From assembly GCA_002162675.1 (NCBI GenBank), contig MAAE01000062.1, positions 52,405 to 116,404 on the forward strand: DNA of 64,000 nucleotides, written 5' to 3'. Shown here one piece after another: positions 36,402 through 47,589 of the stretch. The notes beneath the pieces were generated by a model. It was not told where the DNA came from and did no database searches. It worked only from the letters and a program-made list of their open reading frames with translations. Position numbers and translations under genes: made by a program. Source of the stretch: Colwellia sp. 39_35_sub15_T18 (GTDB lineage Bacteria > Pseudomonadota > Gammaproteobacteria > Enterobacterales > Alteromonadaceae). The first letter of the stretch is position 1; every line of letters starts with the position of its first letter.

Positions 36402-37835
36402 TTAAGCTGTCCAAATGATTTTTAAACTTGGCGGCGCTTGCGGTAGAGAAGCTTGTGGGGATGAGACTTTAGCCATAAATGCTTGGCACACAAAATAGCC
36501 CACCACAGCAACCAAGACATCATCATAATATAAAAATGGCATACGTTTACGCTGCCATGGCGGTATATTTAGCTCTTGTAGCACTTTCTTTAAGCTGCGT
36601 GAGTGATGACGATAATCAGGCAAACATGTCGGATTATCATGGCTAAAGCGTAGCGTTACTTTTTGCGCTTTCGTGGGTAAAACAAGTAAACTTTCTTTGC
36701 TATCTAATCCCTTGTTATCTACCCCTTTACTTTCTATATTCTTGCTCTGTGCTTGGTGTGTTGCAAAAATTTGCAATGCACCTAAATTATCAGGTAATTC
36801 AACTAAGCGTTTTTCATTCAATGAACTCTCTTTAAACAGATCACCTTCGAATTCGATTTGCCAATCACTAATATCATCAAAATCTGCAGTCAAATAGAGA
36901 GCACTTTTATAACGTCGAAAAAAATGCCTGCCTACTTTCACTGCTGGATTTTTATCCTCATTTGCGTTTAACTGCTGCTGAAGCTGAGTTAATTGTTCGG
37001 TGCTTGGCATTAAGCACTGACGCAACGCTAAAAAGTAACGTATTAAATTGTTGAATCGCGCTACTGACAATTGACTTAATTCACTCACAAGTAAGCTATC
37101 AAGCTCGTGCTGGCAAACCTTGAGATCTTCTCTGGCAAGTTCATCAAGTAATAGTTGGCCATCTCGGCAATGATCGCTACTGCGGTTAATCGTAGTAACA
37201 ATACCGAGCCAGCGTTTAGTCAAGGTAGGCATGACCTCGTTACGAATAAAATTTCGATCGAAGCGAGTGTCTTTGTTCGACTCATCCTCAACCCACGTTA
37301 AATCATGCGCGTTAGCATAATCAACAATTTGTGCACGAGAAATATTAAGCAACGGGCGAACTAACAAGTTTTTCCCCTGCTTAGTTTCAGCAGCCATAGC
37401 TGCTAACCCTTTTAGCCCTGAGCCGCGCTTTAACGCCAGTAAAAAGGTTTCAGCTTGATCGTCACAATGATGACCGGTAATAATTACCGATGCTTCAGTT
37501 GAAATGCTTTGCAGCGCTTGGTATCTTGCTTCTCTAGCCAGCGCTTCTAATGATTGCTGTGCTTGTGCCTGAATATTAACTTGGCAAACCGTGATAGGAA
37601 GACTAACGTGCAGACATTGCTGTTTGGCGAACGCTTGCCATTGCTCAGCATTTTCGCTAAGGCCATGGTTTACATGACACACGCGAATAGGATTTGAAAA
37701 AAGAGACTTTTGCTTTAATGACGCTAAAGTATGAAGTAATACTTGTGAATCTACCCCGCCACTGTAAGCTATAACCAGTGGCGTATGGGGATATTTATTG
37801 ATGGCGAAAATTAACGCCTGTTCAATAGGGTGCAT
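36402..37835 (-). CDS. tilS: tRNA(Ile)-lysidine synthase
   Basis: Makes lysidine at C34 of the AUA-reading tRNA(Ile). PP-loop VIAYSGGVDSQVLLH near residue 20, GHHCDDQAETFLLALKRGSG and EDESNKDTRFDRNFIRNEV are the catalytic core; the C-terminal TilS domain includes LKKVLQELNIPPWQRKRMP. At 477 residues it is longer than E. coli (432), partly because of NIESKGVDNKGLDSKE, encoded by 15-base units (36695-36739). It follows accA by 17 bases. Confidence 0.94.
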   Translation of the reverse strand: MHPIEQALIFAINKYPHTPLVIAYSGGVDSQVLLHTLASLKQKSLFSNPIRVCHVNHGLSENAEQWQAFAKQQCLHVSLPITVCQVNIQAQAQQSLEALAREARYQALQSISTEASVIITGHHCDDQAETFLLALKRGSGLKGLAAMAAETKQGKNLLVRPLLNISRAQIVDYANAHDLTWVEDESNKDTRFDRNFIRNEVMPTLTKRWLGIVTTINRSSDHCRDGQLLLDELAREDLKVCQHELDSLLVSELSQLSVARFNNLIRYFLALRQCLMPSTEQLTQLQQQLNANEDKNPAVKVGRHFFRRYKSALYLTADFDDISDWQIEFEGDLFKESSLNEKRLVELPDNLGALQIFATHQAQSKNIESKGVDNKGLDSKESLLVLPTKAQKVTLRFSHDNPTCLPDYRHHSRSLKKVLQELNIPPWQRKRMPFLYYDDVLVAVVGYFVCQAFMAKVSSPQASLPQAPPSLKIIWTA

Positions 37836-37852
37836 AATAAATAAAAATCAAA

Positions 37853-38809
37853 TTAGCAATAACCAAATGACATCAATCTATCATAACGCTTTTCAACTAA
37901 TTGCTCTTTGTCTAAGCCTTCTAAATCAGTAAGGTCACGTTTAAGCGCTTGCTTTAACATCGCAGCCATTTGATCTATATCGCGATGGGCGCCACCTAAT
38001 GGCTCTTCAACAATATTATCAATTAATGCTAATTCTTTAATACGCTGGGCGGTAATACCCATAGCTGCAGCTGCCGTTGATGCTTTTTCAGCCGTTTTCC
38101 ATAAAATTGAGGCACAACCTTCAGGTGAGATTACTGAGTAAGTAGAGTATTGCAACATATTAACTCGGTCACCAACGCCAATAGCTAACGCGCCACCAGA
38201 GCCGCCTTCACCGATAACAGTGCAAATAATAGGCACGGATAAGCGCGCCATTACTTTTAAGTTGGTAGCGATAGCCTCACTTTGGCCACGTTCTTCAGCG
38301 CCAATGCCAGGGTAAGCACCAGGAGTGTCAATAAAGGTAATGATGGGCATATTGAAACGCTCGGCCATTGCCATTAAACGTAACGCTTTACGATAGCCTT
38401 CTGGGCGTGGCATACCAAAATTACGTTTTACTTTTTCAGACGTTGAACGGCCTTTTTGATGACCAATGATCACCACTGCCTTACCGTCTAATCTGGCTGT
38501 ACCACCCACAAGAGCATTATCATCAGCATAAGCTCTATCGCCCGCCAATTCATCAAATTCAGTAAAAATACGCGGAATATAATCTAGGGTATAAGGGCGC
38601 TGAGGATGACGAGCAACACGCGCTGTTTGCCAAGGATCAAGGTTGGCAAAAATCTTCTTGGTTTGCTCGTTGTTTTTTTCGCGCAACTGAGTAATTTGAT
38701 CTTCTAAATCAAGATCTAATTCTTGACCTGTATTAACAAGCTTAAGCTCTTCAATTTTAGCATCAAGCTCAGCAATGGGTTGTTCAAAATCTAAAAAATT
38801 TAATGACAT
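37853..38809 (-). CDS. accA: Acetyl-CoA carboxylase carboxyltransferase subunit alpha
   Basis: Transfers the carboxyl group from biotin to acetyl-CoA with AccD. At 318 residues it is standard. [58 protein letters not shown] and [16 protein letters not shown] are all conserved. It sits after dnaE as in enterobacteria. Confidence 0.97.
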   Translation of the reverse strand: MSLNFLDFEQPIAELDAKIEELKLVNTGQELDLDLEDQITQLREKNNEQTKKIFANLDPWQTARVARHPQRPYTLDYIPRIFTEFDELAGDRAYADDNALVGGTARLDGKAVVIIGHQKGRSTSEKVKRNFGMPRPEGYRKALRLMAMAERFNMPIITFIDTPGAYPGIGAEERGQSEAIATNLKVMARLSVPIICTVIGEGGSGGALAIGVGDRVNMLQYSTYSVISPEGCASILWKTAEKASTAAAAMGITAQRIKELALIDNIVEEPLGGAHRDIDQMAAMLKQALKRDLTDLEGLDKEQLVEKRYDRLMSFGYC

Positions 38810-38911
38810 AGTGTTCTCTGTACCTAATAATTCTTTTTTTAGGATGCTTTGTTAAGGATTATTTATTAAGGTTTTCGTTTAGGTAATCCAATTCTCAAAT
38901 TTATTTAAAAT

Positions 38912-41900
38912 TTATTTAAATTGTAAGGTGACATTTTCTTCACCTAATAATTTTTTTAAATCATATAATAACACATCAGCAGGTGAAACCCGCCATTGTA
39001 CGCCAAGTTCTAACATGCCACGAGCTTCTTCACGCTGATAAAAGACTCTTACAGGACAAGTCCCCTCTTTATGCGGTGTTAGCGTTTGGGTAAACTGCTC
39101 GATAAAACTTGAGCCAACTTGGCTTTTATCCACCTGAAGATCAAGCGAAGTAACATAGTTTGCTCTTGCCGCCGCTATGGTCATGATATCTCGGGCGGTC
39201 ATTGTATTACCTCCAGAGTAATCATCAAAGCTGACCTGTCCGCTACACACTAAAATAGCATCGGTTTCGAGTAATTCGGCAAAGGTATCGTAATCATCAG
39301 GGAATAAACGCACATCCATGCGAGCACTTTTATCATCAAGTGTAACCAACGCCCAACGGCGGCCACGTTTATTCACCATAACACGCACCCCCAGCACTAA
39401 ACCAACGACAACTGCTTGTTTGTCTCTGCCTGTGGGTTGCATGCTCACTAACCGCCCTGTGGCATATTTTTTAATTTCAGTTAGATAACGATTTATTGGG
39501 TGACCTGTTAAGTACAACCCTAACGTTTCTTTTTCGCCATCAAGCCAAACATCTTCAGGCCATTTTTTTACTTCTTTAAACGTTTGCCGAGAATCTGTTT
39601 GTTCATCATTGATCAAGCCAAATAAATCATTTTGTCCTAACGATTCGGCCTTGGCATGCTGCTCTGCGGCTTTTATTGCTTCTGGTAAGGTTTCAAATAA
39701 CGCTGCTCGATGAGGTAAGTCTTTACCGTCGCTAGTTAACTTATAAGTAGGCCCTAGCGCATCCATAGCGCCTGATTTAATCAGCTTTTCTAAAACACGT
39801 TTATTGGTTTTCTTTAAATCTAACCGGGCACAAAAATCAAATAAATCAGTAAAAGGACCGTCCGCTTGCCGAGCAGCAATAATAGCTTCAATGGGTCCTT
39901 CACCAACACCTTTTACTGCGCCAATGCCATAAACTATTTGATTATCATCATTGACGGTAAACTTATACTGACCCGCATTAACATCAGGTGGTAATAAATC
40001 AATACCCATATTGCTACATTCATCAACTAAGGTAACAATTTTTTCAGTGTTATCCATATCCGCCGACATAACCGCCGCCATAAAGGGCGCGGGGAAATGA
40101 GTTTTCATCCACAAAGTTTGATAAGAGACAAGTGCATAAGCGGCGGAATGAGACTTGTTAAAACCATAGCCAGCAAATTTTTCCACTAAGTCGAAAATCT
40201 TCATCGCTAACTCGCCATCAACACCACGGTCGATAGCACCCTGTTCAAATCCCGCCCGTTGCTTAGCCATTTCTTCGGGTTTTTTCTTACCCATAGCACG
40301 GCGCAACATATCGGCACCACCAAGTGAGTAGCCAGCCAACACTTGTGCAATTTGCATCACTTGCTCTTGGTATAAAATAATGCCATACGTTGGCTCTAAT
40401 ACGGGTTTTAAATCTTCATGCTGCCAAGTGGCATCAGGATAACTAACCTCTTCACGGCCATGTTTACGTTCGATAAAGTTATCAACCATTCCTGATTGTA
40501 AAGGCCCAGGTCGAAACAATGCCACAAGGGCAATAATATCTTCAAAACAATCGGGTTTAAGCTTATCAATCAGCGATTTCATGCCGCTCGATTCAAGTTG
40601 GAAAACGGCGGTAGTTTGCGAGGCAAGTAATACTTTAAAGCTGGCTTTGTCTTCAAGATCAATAGTGGTAATGTCTATTGGCTCTTTGCCTGCTTTTAAC
40701 AGTTTTATATCAGCCATTTCAATGGCCCACTGCAAAATGGTTAGCGTTCTTAGCCCTAAGAAATCAAATTTTACTAAGCCCGCATCTTCAACATCATTTT
40801 TATCAAATTGAGTAACGGGGTTTTTGCCTTCATCGTCACAATAAAGTGGCGCAAAATCGGTAATAGTAGTGGGAGAAATAACTACGCCACCAGCATGTTT
40901 ACCGGCATTTCGTGTCGTTCCTTCAAGAATACGACACATATCAATCAAGTCTTTAACATCGCTATCTTGCGCATAAACCTCTGGCAGCTTTGGTTCTTCT
41001 TCAAACGCTTTGGCTAAGGTCATGCCCGGTGTTGGCGGAATAAGTTTAGATATTCTGTCAACAAAACCATAAGGATGACCGAGTACTCGGCCAACATCAC
41101 GAATTACCGCTTTTGCCGCCATGGTACCAAAGGTGATTATTTGCGATACCGCATCACGGCCATAAAGCTCAGCCACGTGATCAATAACTTCATCACGTCT
41201 GTCCATGCAAAAGTCGATATCAAAATCAGGCATGGAAACACGTTCAGGGTTTAAGAAGCGCTCAAAGAGTAAATCATATTCAAGGGGATCAAGATCAGTA
41301 ATATCTAATGCATAAGCAATAAGAGAGCCAGCACCAGAACCACGCCCAGGGCCGACAGGAATATTGTTATCCTTACTCCATTGAATAAATTCCATTACAA
41401 TCAAGAAATAACCGGGAAAGCCCATGTTATTAACAACTTCAAGCTCTATTTTTAAACGCTCATCATAGGGCGCTCTTATTTGAACAAAGTCATCACCATT
41501 GCGATCAAAGAGTTTATCGAGCCGTTTTTCCAAGCCTTCTTCTGAGACCTTAATGAAATAATCATTAATTTCTAGTCCTTCGGTTGGAAAGTCAGGTAAT
41601 ACGTATTCACCTAGCGTTACGGTAACATTGCAACGCTTGGCTATTTCAACCGAGTTAGCTAATGCTTCAGGGATATCGCTAAACAGCTCGCACATTTCAT
41701 CTGTTGAACGTAAATATTGTTGAGTGCTATAACGTTTTGGACGACGTTTATCATCAAGCGTAAAACCATCATGAATAGCAACACGAATTTCATGGGCGTC
41801 AAAGTCATCAGGCGAAAGAAACATTACCTCATTGGTGGCAACCACAGGTAAAGCTTGCTGACTGGCTAGTTCAACAGCAAGGTGTAAATAATTCTCTTCA

Positions 41901-42454
41901 TCGGTTCTGCCGGTACGGATAAGCTCAAGATAAAAACAATCATTAAAATGACGTTGATAAAAAGCCACCATTTGCTCAACAAGCTCAGCATTCCCCTTTA
42001 ACAGCGCCTTGCCAATATCCCCTTCTCTGCCGCCAGAAAGTAATAACAAACCTTCTTTAAATTCAACTAGCCATTGTTTATCAATAACGGCTTTATTTTG
42101 CAGATGACCTCGCAGGTAGGCTTTAGAGATAAGTTCTGTTAGGTTTTTATAGCCGGTATTATTAGTGGTAAGTACGACCAAGCGTGATAACTCTTCACCT
42201 AGCTCATCACTTTTCACCCAAAAATCACAACCAATAATAGGCTTTATGCCTGCGCCGTGTGCGGCATGATAGTATTTTACCAAGCCACAAAGGTTGGTTT
42301 GATCGGTAATTGCTAAGGCCGGCATATTTAACTCAGCCGCTTTAGCGATAATTGGTTTCACTTTTTTCAAGCCGTCACACATTGAATAATCACTGTGAAC
42401 GCGAAGATGAATAAATTTAGGCTCACATAGCGCTGGTACTAGGGTTTCAATCAT
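38912..42454 (-). CDS. dnaE: DNA polymerase III subunit alpha
   Basis: The replicative polymerase, 1180 residues. An N-terminal PHP domain starts [16 protein letters not shown]; the palm carries [16 protein letters not shown] with the catalytic aspartates; [14 protein letters not shown] and [19 protein letters not shown] are in palm and fingers. An HhH region and a C-terminal OB fold ([20 protein letters not shown]) follow. Its start overlaps the rnhB stop by 8 bases. Confidence 0.98.
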   Translation of the reverse strand: MIETLVPALCEPKFIHLRVHSDYSMCDGLKKVKPIIAKAAELNMPALAITDQTNLCGLVKYYHAAHGAGIKPIIGCDFWVKSDELGEELSRLVVLTTNNTGYKNLTELISKAYLRGHLQNKAVIDKQWLVEFKEGLLLLSGGREGDIGKALLKGNAELVEQMVAFYQRHFNDCFYLELIRTGRTDEENYLHLAVELASQQALPVVATNEVMFLSPDDFDAHEIRVAIHDGFTLDDKRRPKRYSTQQYLRSTDEMCELFSDIPEALANSVEIAKRCNVTVTLGEYVLPDFPTEGLEINDYFIKVSEEGLEKRLDKLFDRNGDDFVQIRAPYDERLKIELEVVNNMGFPGYFLIVMEFIQWSKDNNIPVGPGRGSGAGSLIAYALDITDLDPLEYDLLFERFLNPERVSMPDFDIDFCMDRRDEVIDHVAELYGRDAVSQIITFGTMAAKAVIRDVGRVLGHPYGFVDRISKLIPPTPGMTLAKAFEEEPKLPEVYAQDSDVKDLIDMCRILEGTTRNAGKHAGGVVISPTTITDFAPLYCDDEGKNPVTQFDKNDVEDAGLVKFDFLGLRTLTILQWAIEMADIKLLKAGKEPIDITTIDLEDKASFKVLLASQTTAVFQLESSGMKSLIDKLKPDCFEDIIALVALFRPGPLQSGMVDNFIERKHGREEVSYPDATWQHEDLKPVLEPTYGIILYQEQVMQIAQVLAGYSLGGADMLRRAMGKKKPEEMAKQRAGFEQGAIDRGVDGELAMKIFDLVEKFAGYGFNKSHSAAYALVSYQTLWMKTHFPAPFMAAVMSADMDNTEKIVTLVDECSNMGIDLLPPDVNAGQYKFTVNDDNQIVYGIGAVKGVGEGPIEAIIAARQADGPFTDLFDFCARLDLKKTNKRVLEKLIKSGAMDALGPTYKLTSDGKDLPHRAALFETLPEAIKAAEQHAKAESLGQNDLFGLINDEQTDSRQTFKEVKKWPEDVWLDGEKETLGLYLTGHPINRYLTEIKKYATGRLVSMQPTGRDKQAVVVGLVLGVRVMVNKRGRRWALVTLDDKSARMDVRLFPDDYDTFAELLETDAILVCSGQVSFDDYSGGNTMTARDIMTIAAARANYVTSLDLQVDKSQVGSSFIEQFTQTLTPHKEGTCPVRVFYQREEARGMLELGVQWRVSPADVLLYDLKKLLGEENVTLQFK

Positions 42455-43085
42455 GGCTATTACCTTTTGCTAATACACGAGCAACAGGTTTAAAGCTTTG
42501 TCGGTAGCAATCAAGCACACCATGCTCAATTATTTTTTCTAGGTGTATTTTAGTTGGATAACCTTTGTGTTTGGCAAAGCCATACTCAGGATGCAGTGCA
42601 TCAAGGGCTATCATTTCATTGTCTCTTGCTACTTTGGCTAAAATTGACGCGGCACTTATCTCGCTAACACGATCATCACCTTTCACCACAGCTTGACTGT
42701 TAATATTGCCTTTTTCACTAGCAAATGTTGGCGTACGATTACCATCAACCAGCACGTAGTCAGGGGTAATATCTAAGCCTTGCACCGCTCGCTGCATCGC
42801 TAGCATAGTCGCGTGAAGAATGTTTAGGGTGTCTATTTCTTCGGGGCTAGCACGACCAATTGACCACGCCGTGGCTTTTTCTTTAATTTGCTCACTTAAA
42901 AAAGCACGTTTTTTTTCTGAGAGCTTCTTTGAGTCCATCAAGCCTTCAATAGGGTTGTCTGGGTCTAAAATAACCGCCGCGGTAACAACATCACCTACCA
43001 GTGGCCCACGCCCCACTTCATCAACACCAGCAATGCAGTAAGCTATAGGATATTCAAATGTAGGAAAGTGCTTTTTTTTTGTCAT
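42447..43085 (-). CDS. rnhB: Ribonuclease HII
   Basis: Removes ribonucleotides from RNA-DNA hybrids. The catalytic DEVGRGP motif is at residues 21-27, and VLVDGNR and [12 protein letters not shown] supply the other acidic residues. 212 residues, normal length. Overlaps dnaE by 8 bases and lies 5 bases after lpxB. Confidence 0.97.
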   Translation of the reverse strand: MTKKKHFPTFEYPIAYCIAGVDEVGRGPLVGDVVTAAVILDPDNPIEGLMDSKKLSEKKRAFLSEQIKEKATAWSIGRASPEEIDTLNILHATMLAMQRAVQGLDITPDYVLVDGNRTPTFASEKGNINSQAVVKGDDRVSEISAASILAKVARDNEMIALDALHPEYGFAKHKGYPTKIHLEKIIEHGVLDCYRQSFKPVARVLAKGNSHD

Positions 43086-43090
43086 AATTT

Positions 43091-44275
43091 TTAGGAGATA
43101 TTTCTAAATTCGGTTGCTAATAAGGCAAGTACCGCTTTCGCTGCTTGTGCACTGGCATCACATTTTAACTGCTGATGAATAGCAATATAGCTATCATTGA
43201 GTTGACTTTGATCTTGGTATAAACGCTCTTTTACTAAAGGAATAATATTCTCAGGACAGACAGCATCTTGTAACAATTCAGGCACTAATGATTTATTCAT
43301 TAATAAGTTCGGCAAGGAAAACCATTGTAGTTTAACTAACCACTTAGCAAGCAGATGCGTAAAGGTATTAAACTTATAACAAATCACCATAGGTCTTTTT
43401 ATTAACGCCGCTTCTAATGTTACTGTGCCCGATGCAGTTAACAAACAGTCGCTCGCTGCCATAACCGTCTGCGTTTGATCTATGATTAACTCAATCGTTA
43501 AGTCGGGGGCTAATTCGGCTTTAAGCGTATTAAATTGTTCCGCACGCTTTTCACTAACCATAGGGGCAATCAATAATAAGCTTGCATCATTTTGCTGTAA
43601 TTTTCTCGCGCTTTGAAAAAAAGGTTCAAGTAAGCGAGATAATTCGCCACCACGACTACCCGGCATTAACGCTAATATTTTAGGCTCTGAAGGTAAATTA
43701 AGCGTTGCCCTTGCTTGATGCTTATCGCTAACCATAGCAATATCATCTGCCAAGGGATGGCCGACAAATGTGCAAGGTACTTGGTGCTTATCATAAAACG
43801 CTTTTTCAAAGGGCAACAGTGATAACACCATATCAGTGGCTTTAGCTATTTTAAAGATGCGTTTTTCCCGCCAAGCCCAAACAGACGGACTAACATAGTG
43901 AACCGTTTTGATGGCCTGAGCTTTTAAACGTAGCTCTAAGCCAATGTTAAAATCAGGTGCATCTATGCCAATAAAAACATCGGGCTTATTTTCAGTAAAA
44001 TAGTTTACGAGTGTCTTTCTAACATGCAATAAACGACGTAGGCGTCCTAGCACTTCAACTAAGCCCATCACGGCGAGCTCTTCCATGGCAAATAAGCTTT
44101 CAAAGCCTAGTTTTTCCATTTTAGCGCCACCAATACCGACAAATTGTGCATTAGGGTATGCTTTTTGCAGAGCTGACATTAACCCAGCGCCTAGTGTATC
44201 GCCAGAGTGTTCACCAACAACAATGGCAAACACGGGTTGTTTAGAGGGTATAGATAATGAGGATTTGGTTGTCAT
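43091..44275 (-). CDS. lpxB: Lipid A disaccharide synthase
   Basis: Condenses UDP-diacylglucosamine with lipid [19 protein letters not shown] near residue 20, [33 protein letters not shown] and [13 protein letters not shown] are GT19 signatures. 394 residues. Five bases separate it from lpxA, so the genes are tightly coupled. Confidence 0.97.
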   Translation of the reverse strand: MTTKSSLSIPSKQPVFAIVVGEHSGDTLGAGLMSALQKAYPNAQFVGIGGAKMEKLGFESLFAMEELAVMGLVEVLGRLRRLLHVRKTLVNYFTENKPDVFIGIDAPDFNIGLELRLKAQAIKTVHYVSPSVWAWREKRIFKIAKATDMVLSLLPFEKAFYDKHQVPCTFVGHPLADDIAMVSDKHQARATLNLPSEPKILALMPGSRGGELSRLLEPFFQSARKLQQNDASLLLIAPMVSEKRAEQFNTLKAELAPDLTIELIIDQTQTVMAASDCLLTASGTVTLEAALIKRPMVICYKFNTFTHLLAKWLVKLQWFSLPNLLMNKSLVPELLQDAVCPENIIPLVKERLYQDQSQLNDSYIAIHQQLKCDASAQAAKAVLALLATEFRNIS

Positions 44276-44280
44276 TGGAG

Positions 44281-45051
44281 TTAACGGATAATACCACGAG
44301 TTGAATTTTTCACAGAGTCGGTAAAAGCCGCGAGCTCTAAAGATGAATCACCTTCTAATTCGATAGCGGATAATGCATCGTCAATGGATAATTTTTTGCG
44401 GTAAACGCTTTTGTAAGCACGTTTAATTAACATAATAGTGTCGCTAGCAAAACCACGTCGTTTCAAACCTTCACTATTTAAACCAAAAGGTTTGGCCGGA
44501 TGACCAGAGGCCATAACATAAGCAGGTACATCTTTTAATACCAAGGCATTAGCGGCAATAAAACTATGCTCACCAATATGGCAAAACTGATGAATGCCAG
44601 ACATGCCACCAATAATCACATGATCACCGACATGAACATGACCGGCTATAGAGGCATTATTAGCCATAATACAATGGTTACCTACCATGCAATCATGTGC
44701 GACGTGCGTATAGGCCATAAATAAATTATTACTGCCAATTTTTGTCAGGCTATTATCTTGAATAGTGCCTCTGTGTATGGTGCAACATTCCCGAAAAGTA
44801 TTGTTATCACCAATAATAAGTTCAGTAGGCTCATTGGCATATTTTAAGTCTTGGCAATCTTCTCCTATGCTAGCAAATTGAAAAATTCGGTTGCCTTGAC
44901 CCATTTTTGTTGGGCCATTGATCACAACATGAGAACTAATTTCGCAATTATCACCAATAACAACATTGCTAGCAATATAGGTCCAAGGGCCAATAGTGAC
45001 ATTATCACCAATAACAGCGCCTGGTTCGATAATCGCTTGAGGATGGATCAT
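44281..45051 (-). CDS. lpxA: UDP-N-acetylglucosamine acyltransferase
   Basis: First acylation of lipid A synthesis, using acyl-ACP. A left-handed beta helix built of hexapeptide repeats starts [20 protein letters not shown]. The catalytic His lies in [14 protein letters not shown] and [15 protein letters not shown] [15 protein letters not shown] follows. 256 residues. It is preceded by fabZ after about 100 bases. Confidence 0.96.
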   Translation of the reverse strand: MIHPQAIIEPGAVIGDNVTIGPWTYIASNVVIGDNCEISSHVVINGPTKMGQGNRIFQFASIGEDCQDLKYANEPTELIIGDNNTFRECCTIHRGTIQDNSLTKIGSNNLFMAYTHVAHDCMVGNHCIMANNASIAGHVHVGDHVIIGGMSGIHQFCHIGEHSFIAANALVLKDVPAYVMASGHPAKPFGLNSEGLKRRGFASDTIMLIKRAYKSVYRKKLSIDDALSAIELEGDSSLELAAFTDSVKNSTRGIIR

Positions 45052-45154
45052 AACAAATACCTTAGATATATTTTTATCTTGAATTCAACAATTCAACTAC
45101 AAAAAAAAGAAAGAAAGTGGTTACATCTATAACGATGTAACTTTAAGATGGATG

Positions 45155-45637
45155 TTATAAAGCGCGACGAGCACACATTAGGTCTGCTGAGCAGACAACT
45201 TTGCCATCGACTTTAGCTTCACCATAAAATTTCCACATACCGCGACGCTCTTTGATGAATTCAACATGAAGGTGCATAGTGTCACCGGGTAAAACAGGCT
45301 GTTTAAAACGCGCTTTATCAATTGAAGCAAAAAGGTACATTTCTTTGTCATCACGCCCTTCAGTACTTTTAAATCCTAAAATCCCCGTGGCTTGTGCCAG
45401 CGCTTCTAAAATTAACACACCGGGAAAAATGGCAATTTCAGGAAAGTGGCCTGTGAATATAGGTTCATTGATGGTTACATTTTTAATCGCGTGCAAAGTT
45501 TTTCCGGGTTCATGGTCAACTACTTTATCAACCAATAACATCGGATATCTATGCGGAATAAGCTCTTTAATTTCATTAAGTGATATTGGCTTTGCTTTCC
45601 TTTCTAGGTCAGAGCTGTCTAAATTAAGAGTGTCCAA
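45155..45637 (-). CDS. fabZ: 3-hydroxyacyl-ACP dehydratase FabZ
   Basis: Dehydrates 3-hydroxyacyl-ACP in fatty acid elongation. Hot-dog fold: [40 protein letters not shown] with the active-site His and Glu. The longest frame opens at an ATG at 45685, but that codon abuts an R1 repeat and has no good ribosome site. I prefer a TTG at 45637, which has AAAGGAT eight bases upstream and gives 161 codons with the stop, closer to the family length of about 150. lpxA follows. Confidence 0.93.
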   Translation of the reverse strand: MDTLNLDSSDLERKAKPISLNEIKELIPHRYPMLLVDKVVDHEPGKTLHAIKNVTINEPIFTGHFPEIAIFPGVLILEALAQATGILGFKSTEGRDDKEMYLFASIDKARFKQPVLPGDTMHLHVEFIKERRGMWKFYGEAKVDGKVVCSADLMCARRAL

Positions 45638-45686
45638 ATGATTTATCCTTTCATTGCCTTGTGCTGATTTATAATTAAATAACATT

Positions 45687-45799
45687 TAACTGCTCACCAC
45701 CGAGCCGTGATGCTCCACAGAGGACTCTTCGAGCCTACACAGAGGTTTTATTATTCTCGGTGCAGTGTGTAGCACCTCGGTGGTAAAGGTTTTAAGCTA
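45687..45799 (-). repeat. R1 repeat copy d
   Basis: On the minus strand it runs AGCTTAAAACCTTTACCACC through ACTGCACCGAGAATAATAAA and GTAGGCTCGAAGAGTCCTC to GGCTCGGTGGTGAGCAGTTA. It lies within the operon between lpxD and fabZ, in the direction of transcription. Confidence 0.85.
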
Positions 45800-45875
45800 A
45801 ATAAATACAATCAGCATAAGAGTTTGCGTTATATATTATATTTTTTATTATTTTAGCGAATAAGTGTGGATACAG

Positions 45876-46964
45876 CTACTTATTTTCAAGAAGTTTCTCG
45901 AGTTCTTTCACGCGTTTAGTCAAGCCATCAAGGCGCTTAACTCTGGCATTAGTTTTATTCCATTCTTTATTTGGCGCAGCTGGCATGCCTGAAGAATATA
46001 CGCCTGCGGCATTAATATCTTTGGTCACCATTGCCATACCCGTAAAGACGCAGTTATCGGCAACATTAATATGGCCATTAATACCAACAAGACCAGCAAT
46101 AGTACAATTTTTCCCAATAACTGAACTGCCAGCAATCACGCTACAAGCGGCCATAGCGGTATTTTCACCAATAACAACATTATGAGCGATTTGAATTTGA
46201 TTATCGAGGATAACACCATCTTTGATAATGGTGTCCTCAAGAGCACCTCTGTCAATAGTGGTACTTGCGCCAATTTCTACTTGATCGCCAATGACAACAC
46301 TACCTAACTGGGGTATTTTATGCCATTTAAATTGCTCGCTATTACCATCATTAAGTGGCGCATAACCAAAGCCATCAGAACCAATAACGGTATTAGCTTG
46401 AATCAAACATCGTTGACCAATTTTTACCTCATGGTAAATACTGATATTACTCCACAGTTGAGTATTTGCGCCAATATGAACATTTTCACCAATGAAACAA
46501 CTTGCGCCAATACAAACATTATCATCAAGCTGAACACCTGTCTCGATCACACTATTAGCACCAATACAGACATTTTCCCCCAAAGTAACATTATCAGCAA
46601 TAACGGCGCTTGGATGAATGCCATTAGCCGTTTTTGGGGTAGTATTAAGTAAGTTAGCCAATAGTGCATAACCCATATAAGGATTATCCATCACTAACGC
46701 TGCTACCTTACATTCAGATAGGGCCTGGGGGGCAATAATAACAGCACTCGCTTGCGTTGAAGCTAGCTGAGCAACGTATTTCCTATTAGCAAGAAAAGCG
46801 ACCTGACCAGCTTTGGCATTAGCCAAGGTCGCTAAACGAGTGATCAGAGTATTGTCGCTAGCGCTATTTTTTTCTAATAGCGTATCGGCAACATCCTTTG
46901 TCACTAATTTAGCGCCAATATGCTTGGCAATTTCAGCTAAGGTAAAGCTTATCATATTTGCCAA
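45876..46964 (-). CDS. lpxD: UDP-3-O-acylglucosamine N-acyltransferase
   Basis: Adds the N-linked acyl chain in lipid A synthesis. An N-terminal uridine-binding domain precedes the hexapeptide beta helix starting IHPSAVIADNVTLGENVCIG. The catalytic His region is NQIQIAHNVVIGENTA, and the C-terminal helix includes VKRLDGLTKRVKELEKLL. At 362 residues it is slightly longer than E. coli (341). It begins immediately after the skp stop. Confidence 0.96.
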   Translation of the reverse strand: MANMISFTLAEIAKHIGAKLVTKDVADTLLEKNSASDNTLITRLATLANAKAGQVAFLANRKYVAQLASTQASAVIIAPQALSECKVAALVMDNPYMGYALLANLLNTTPKTANGIHPSAVIADNVTLGENVCIGANSVIETGVQLDDNVCIGASCFIGENVHIGANTQLWSNISIYHEVKIGQRCLIQANTVIGSDGFGYAPLNDGNSEQFKWHKIPQLGSVVIGDQVEIGASTTIDRGALEDTIIKDGVILDNQIQIAHNVVIGENTAMAACSVIAGSSVIGKNCTIAGLVGINGHINVADNCVFTGMAMVTKDINAAGVYSSGMPAAPNKEWNKTNARVKRLDGLTKRVKELEKLLENK

Positions 46965-47483
46965 TTACTTAAGCTTACTAACTTGCTCAACAACTTTAGA
47001 GGTGATGTTATGATCGGGTTTTGAAAACATAACAGCTTGCTGTGAAAGTACTAAGTCATAATCTTCTTTAGCCGCAATATTATCAACAACTTGGGTAACT
47101 AAAGCAAAAAGCTTATTAGTTTCTTCATTTTTGCGTTGGGCAACTTTTTGTTGAAACTCTTTAACTTTTACTTGGTAGTCTTGATATAACTTAGCCATTT
47201 TAGTTTGTAATTCTTTTTTCTCTTTATCATTCATTAAAGAGCCATTACGCTTCAAATTTTCATCTTCAAAGGTCAAGTCTTTTTGTAATTGAGCGATCAC
47301 TGCTTTTTCGTCTTTAAACTCAGTTTCTAACGTTTGCATTAATGCCGCAGACTGAGGAATTTGATTAATAGCTTCTTGCACATTAACAACGGCAATTTTT
47401 TGTTCGAAAGCCATGGCACTACTTGCTAATAATAATGATGATGCGGCTGCAGTTAAAGCCATAGATTTGATAATTTTTTTCAA
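46965..47483 (-). CDS. skp: Periplasmic chaperone Skp (OmpH family)
   Basis: 172 residues. A signal peptide (MALTAAASSLLLASSAMA) is followed by IAVVNVQEAINQIPQSAALM and a long coiled coil (KDLTFEDENLKRNGSLMNDKEK region) forming the tentacles of the trimeric chaperone. It carries unfolded outer-membrane proteins toward the BAM complex. It lies between bamA and lpxD, the standard order. Confidence 0.93.
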   Translation of the reverse strand: MKKIIKSMALTAAASSLLLASSAMAFEQKIAVVNVQEAINQIPQSAALMQTLETEFKDEKAVIAQLQKDLTFEDENLKRNGSLMNDKEKKELQTKMAKLYQDYQVKVKEFQQKVAQRKNEETNKLFALVTQVVDNIAAKEDYDLVLSQQAVMFSKPDHNITSKVVEQVSKLK

Positions 47484-47589
47484 TGTCCTTTCCTCTTACT
47501 TCTATTTTGTTTTATGTTCAGTAACTAAACAATTCGTTAAATATGTTATTTAAATAAGCTTAATTTCATTGTGCTTGATTTAAGTAACG

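Noticed and set aside
45279..45641. A 120-codon plus-strand frame opposite fabZ
   Set aside because: Shadow of a well-conserved gene with no start signal.
46320..46652. A 110-codon frame rich in Asn and Thr with repeated NTNI motifs
   Set aside because: Antisense image of the LpxD hexapeptide repeats.
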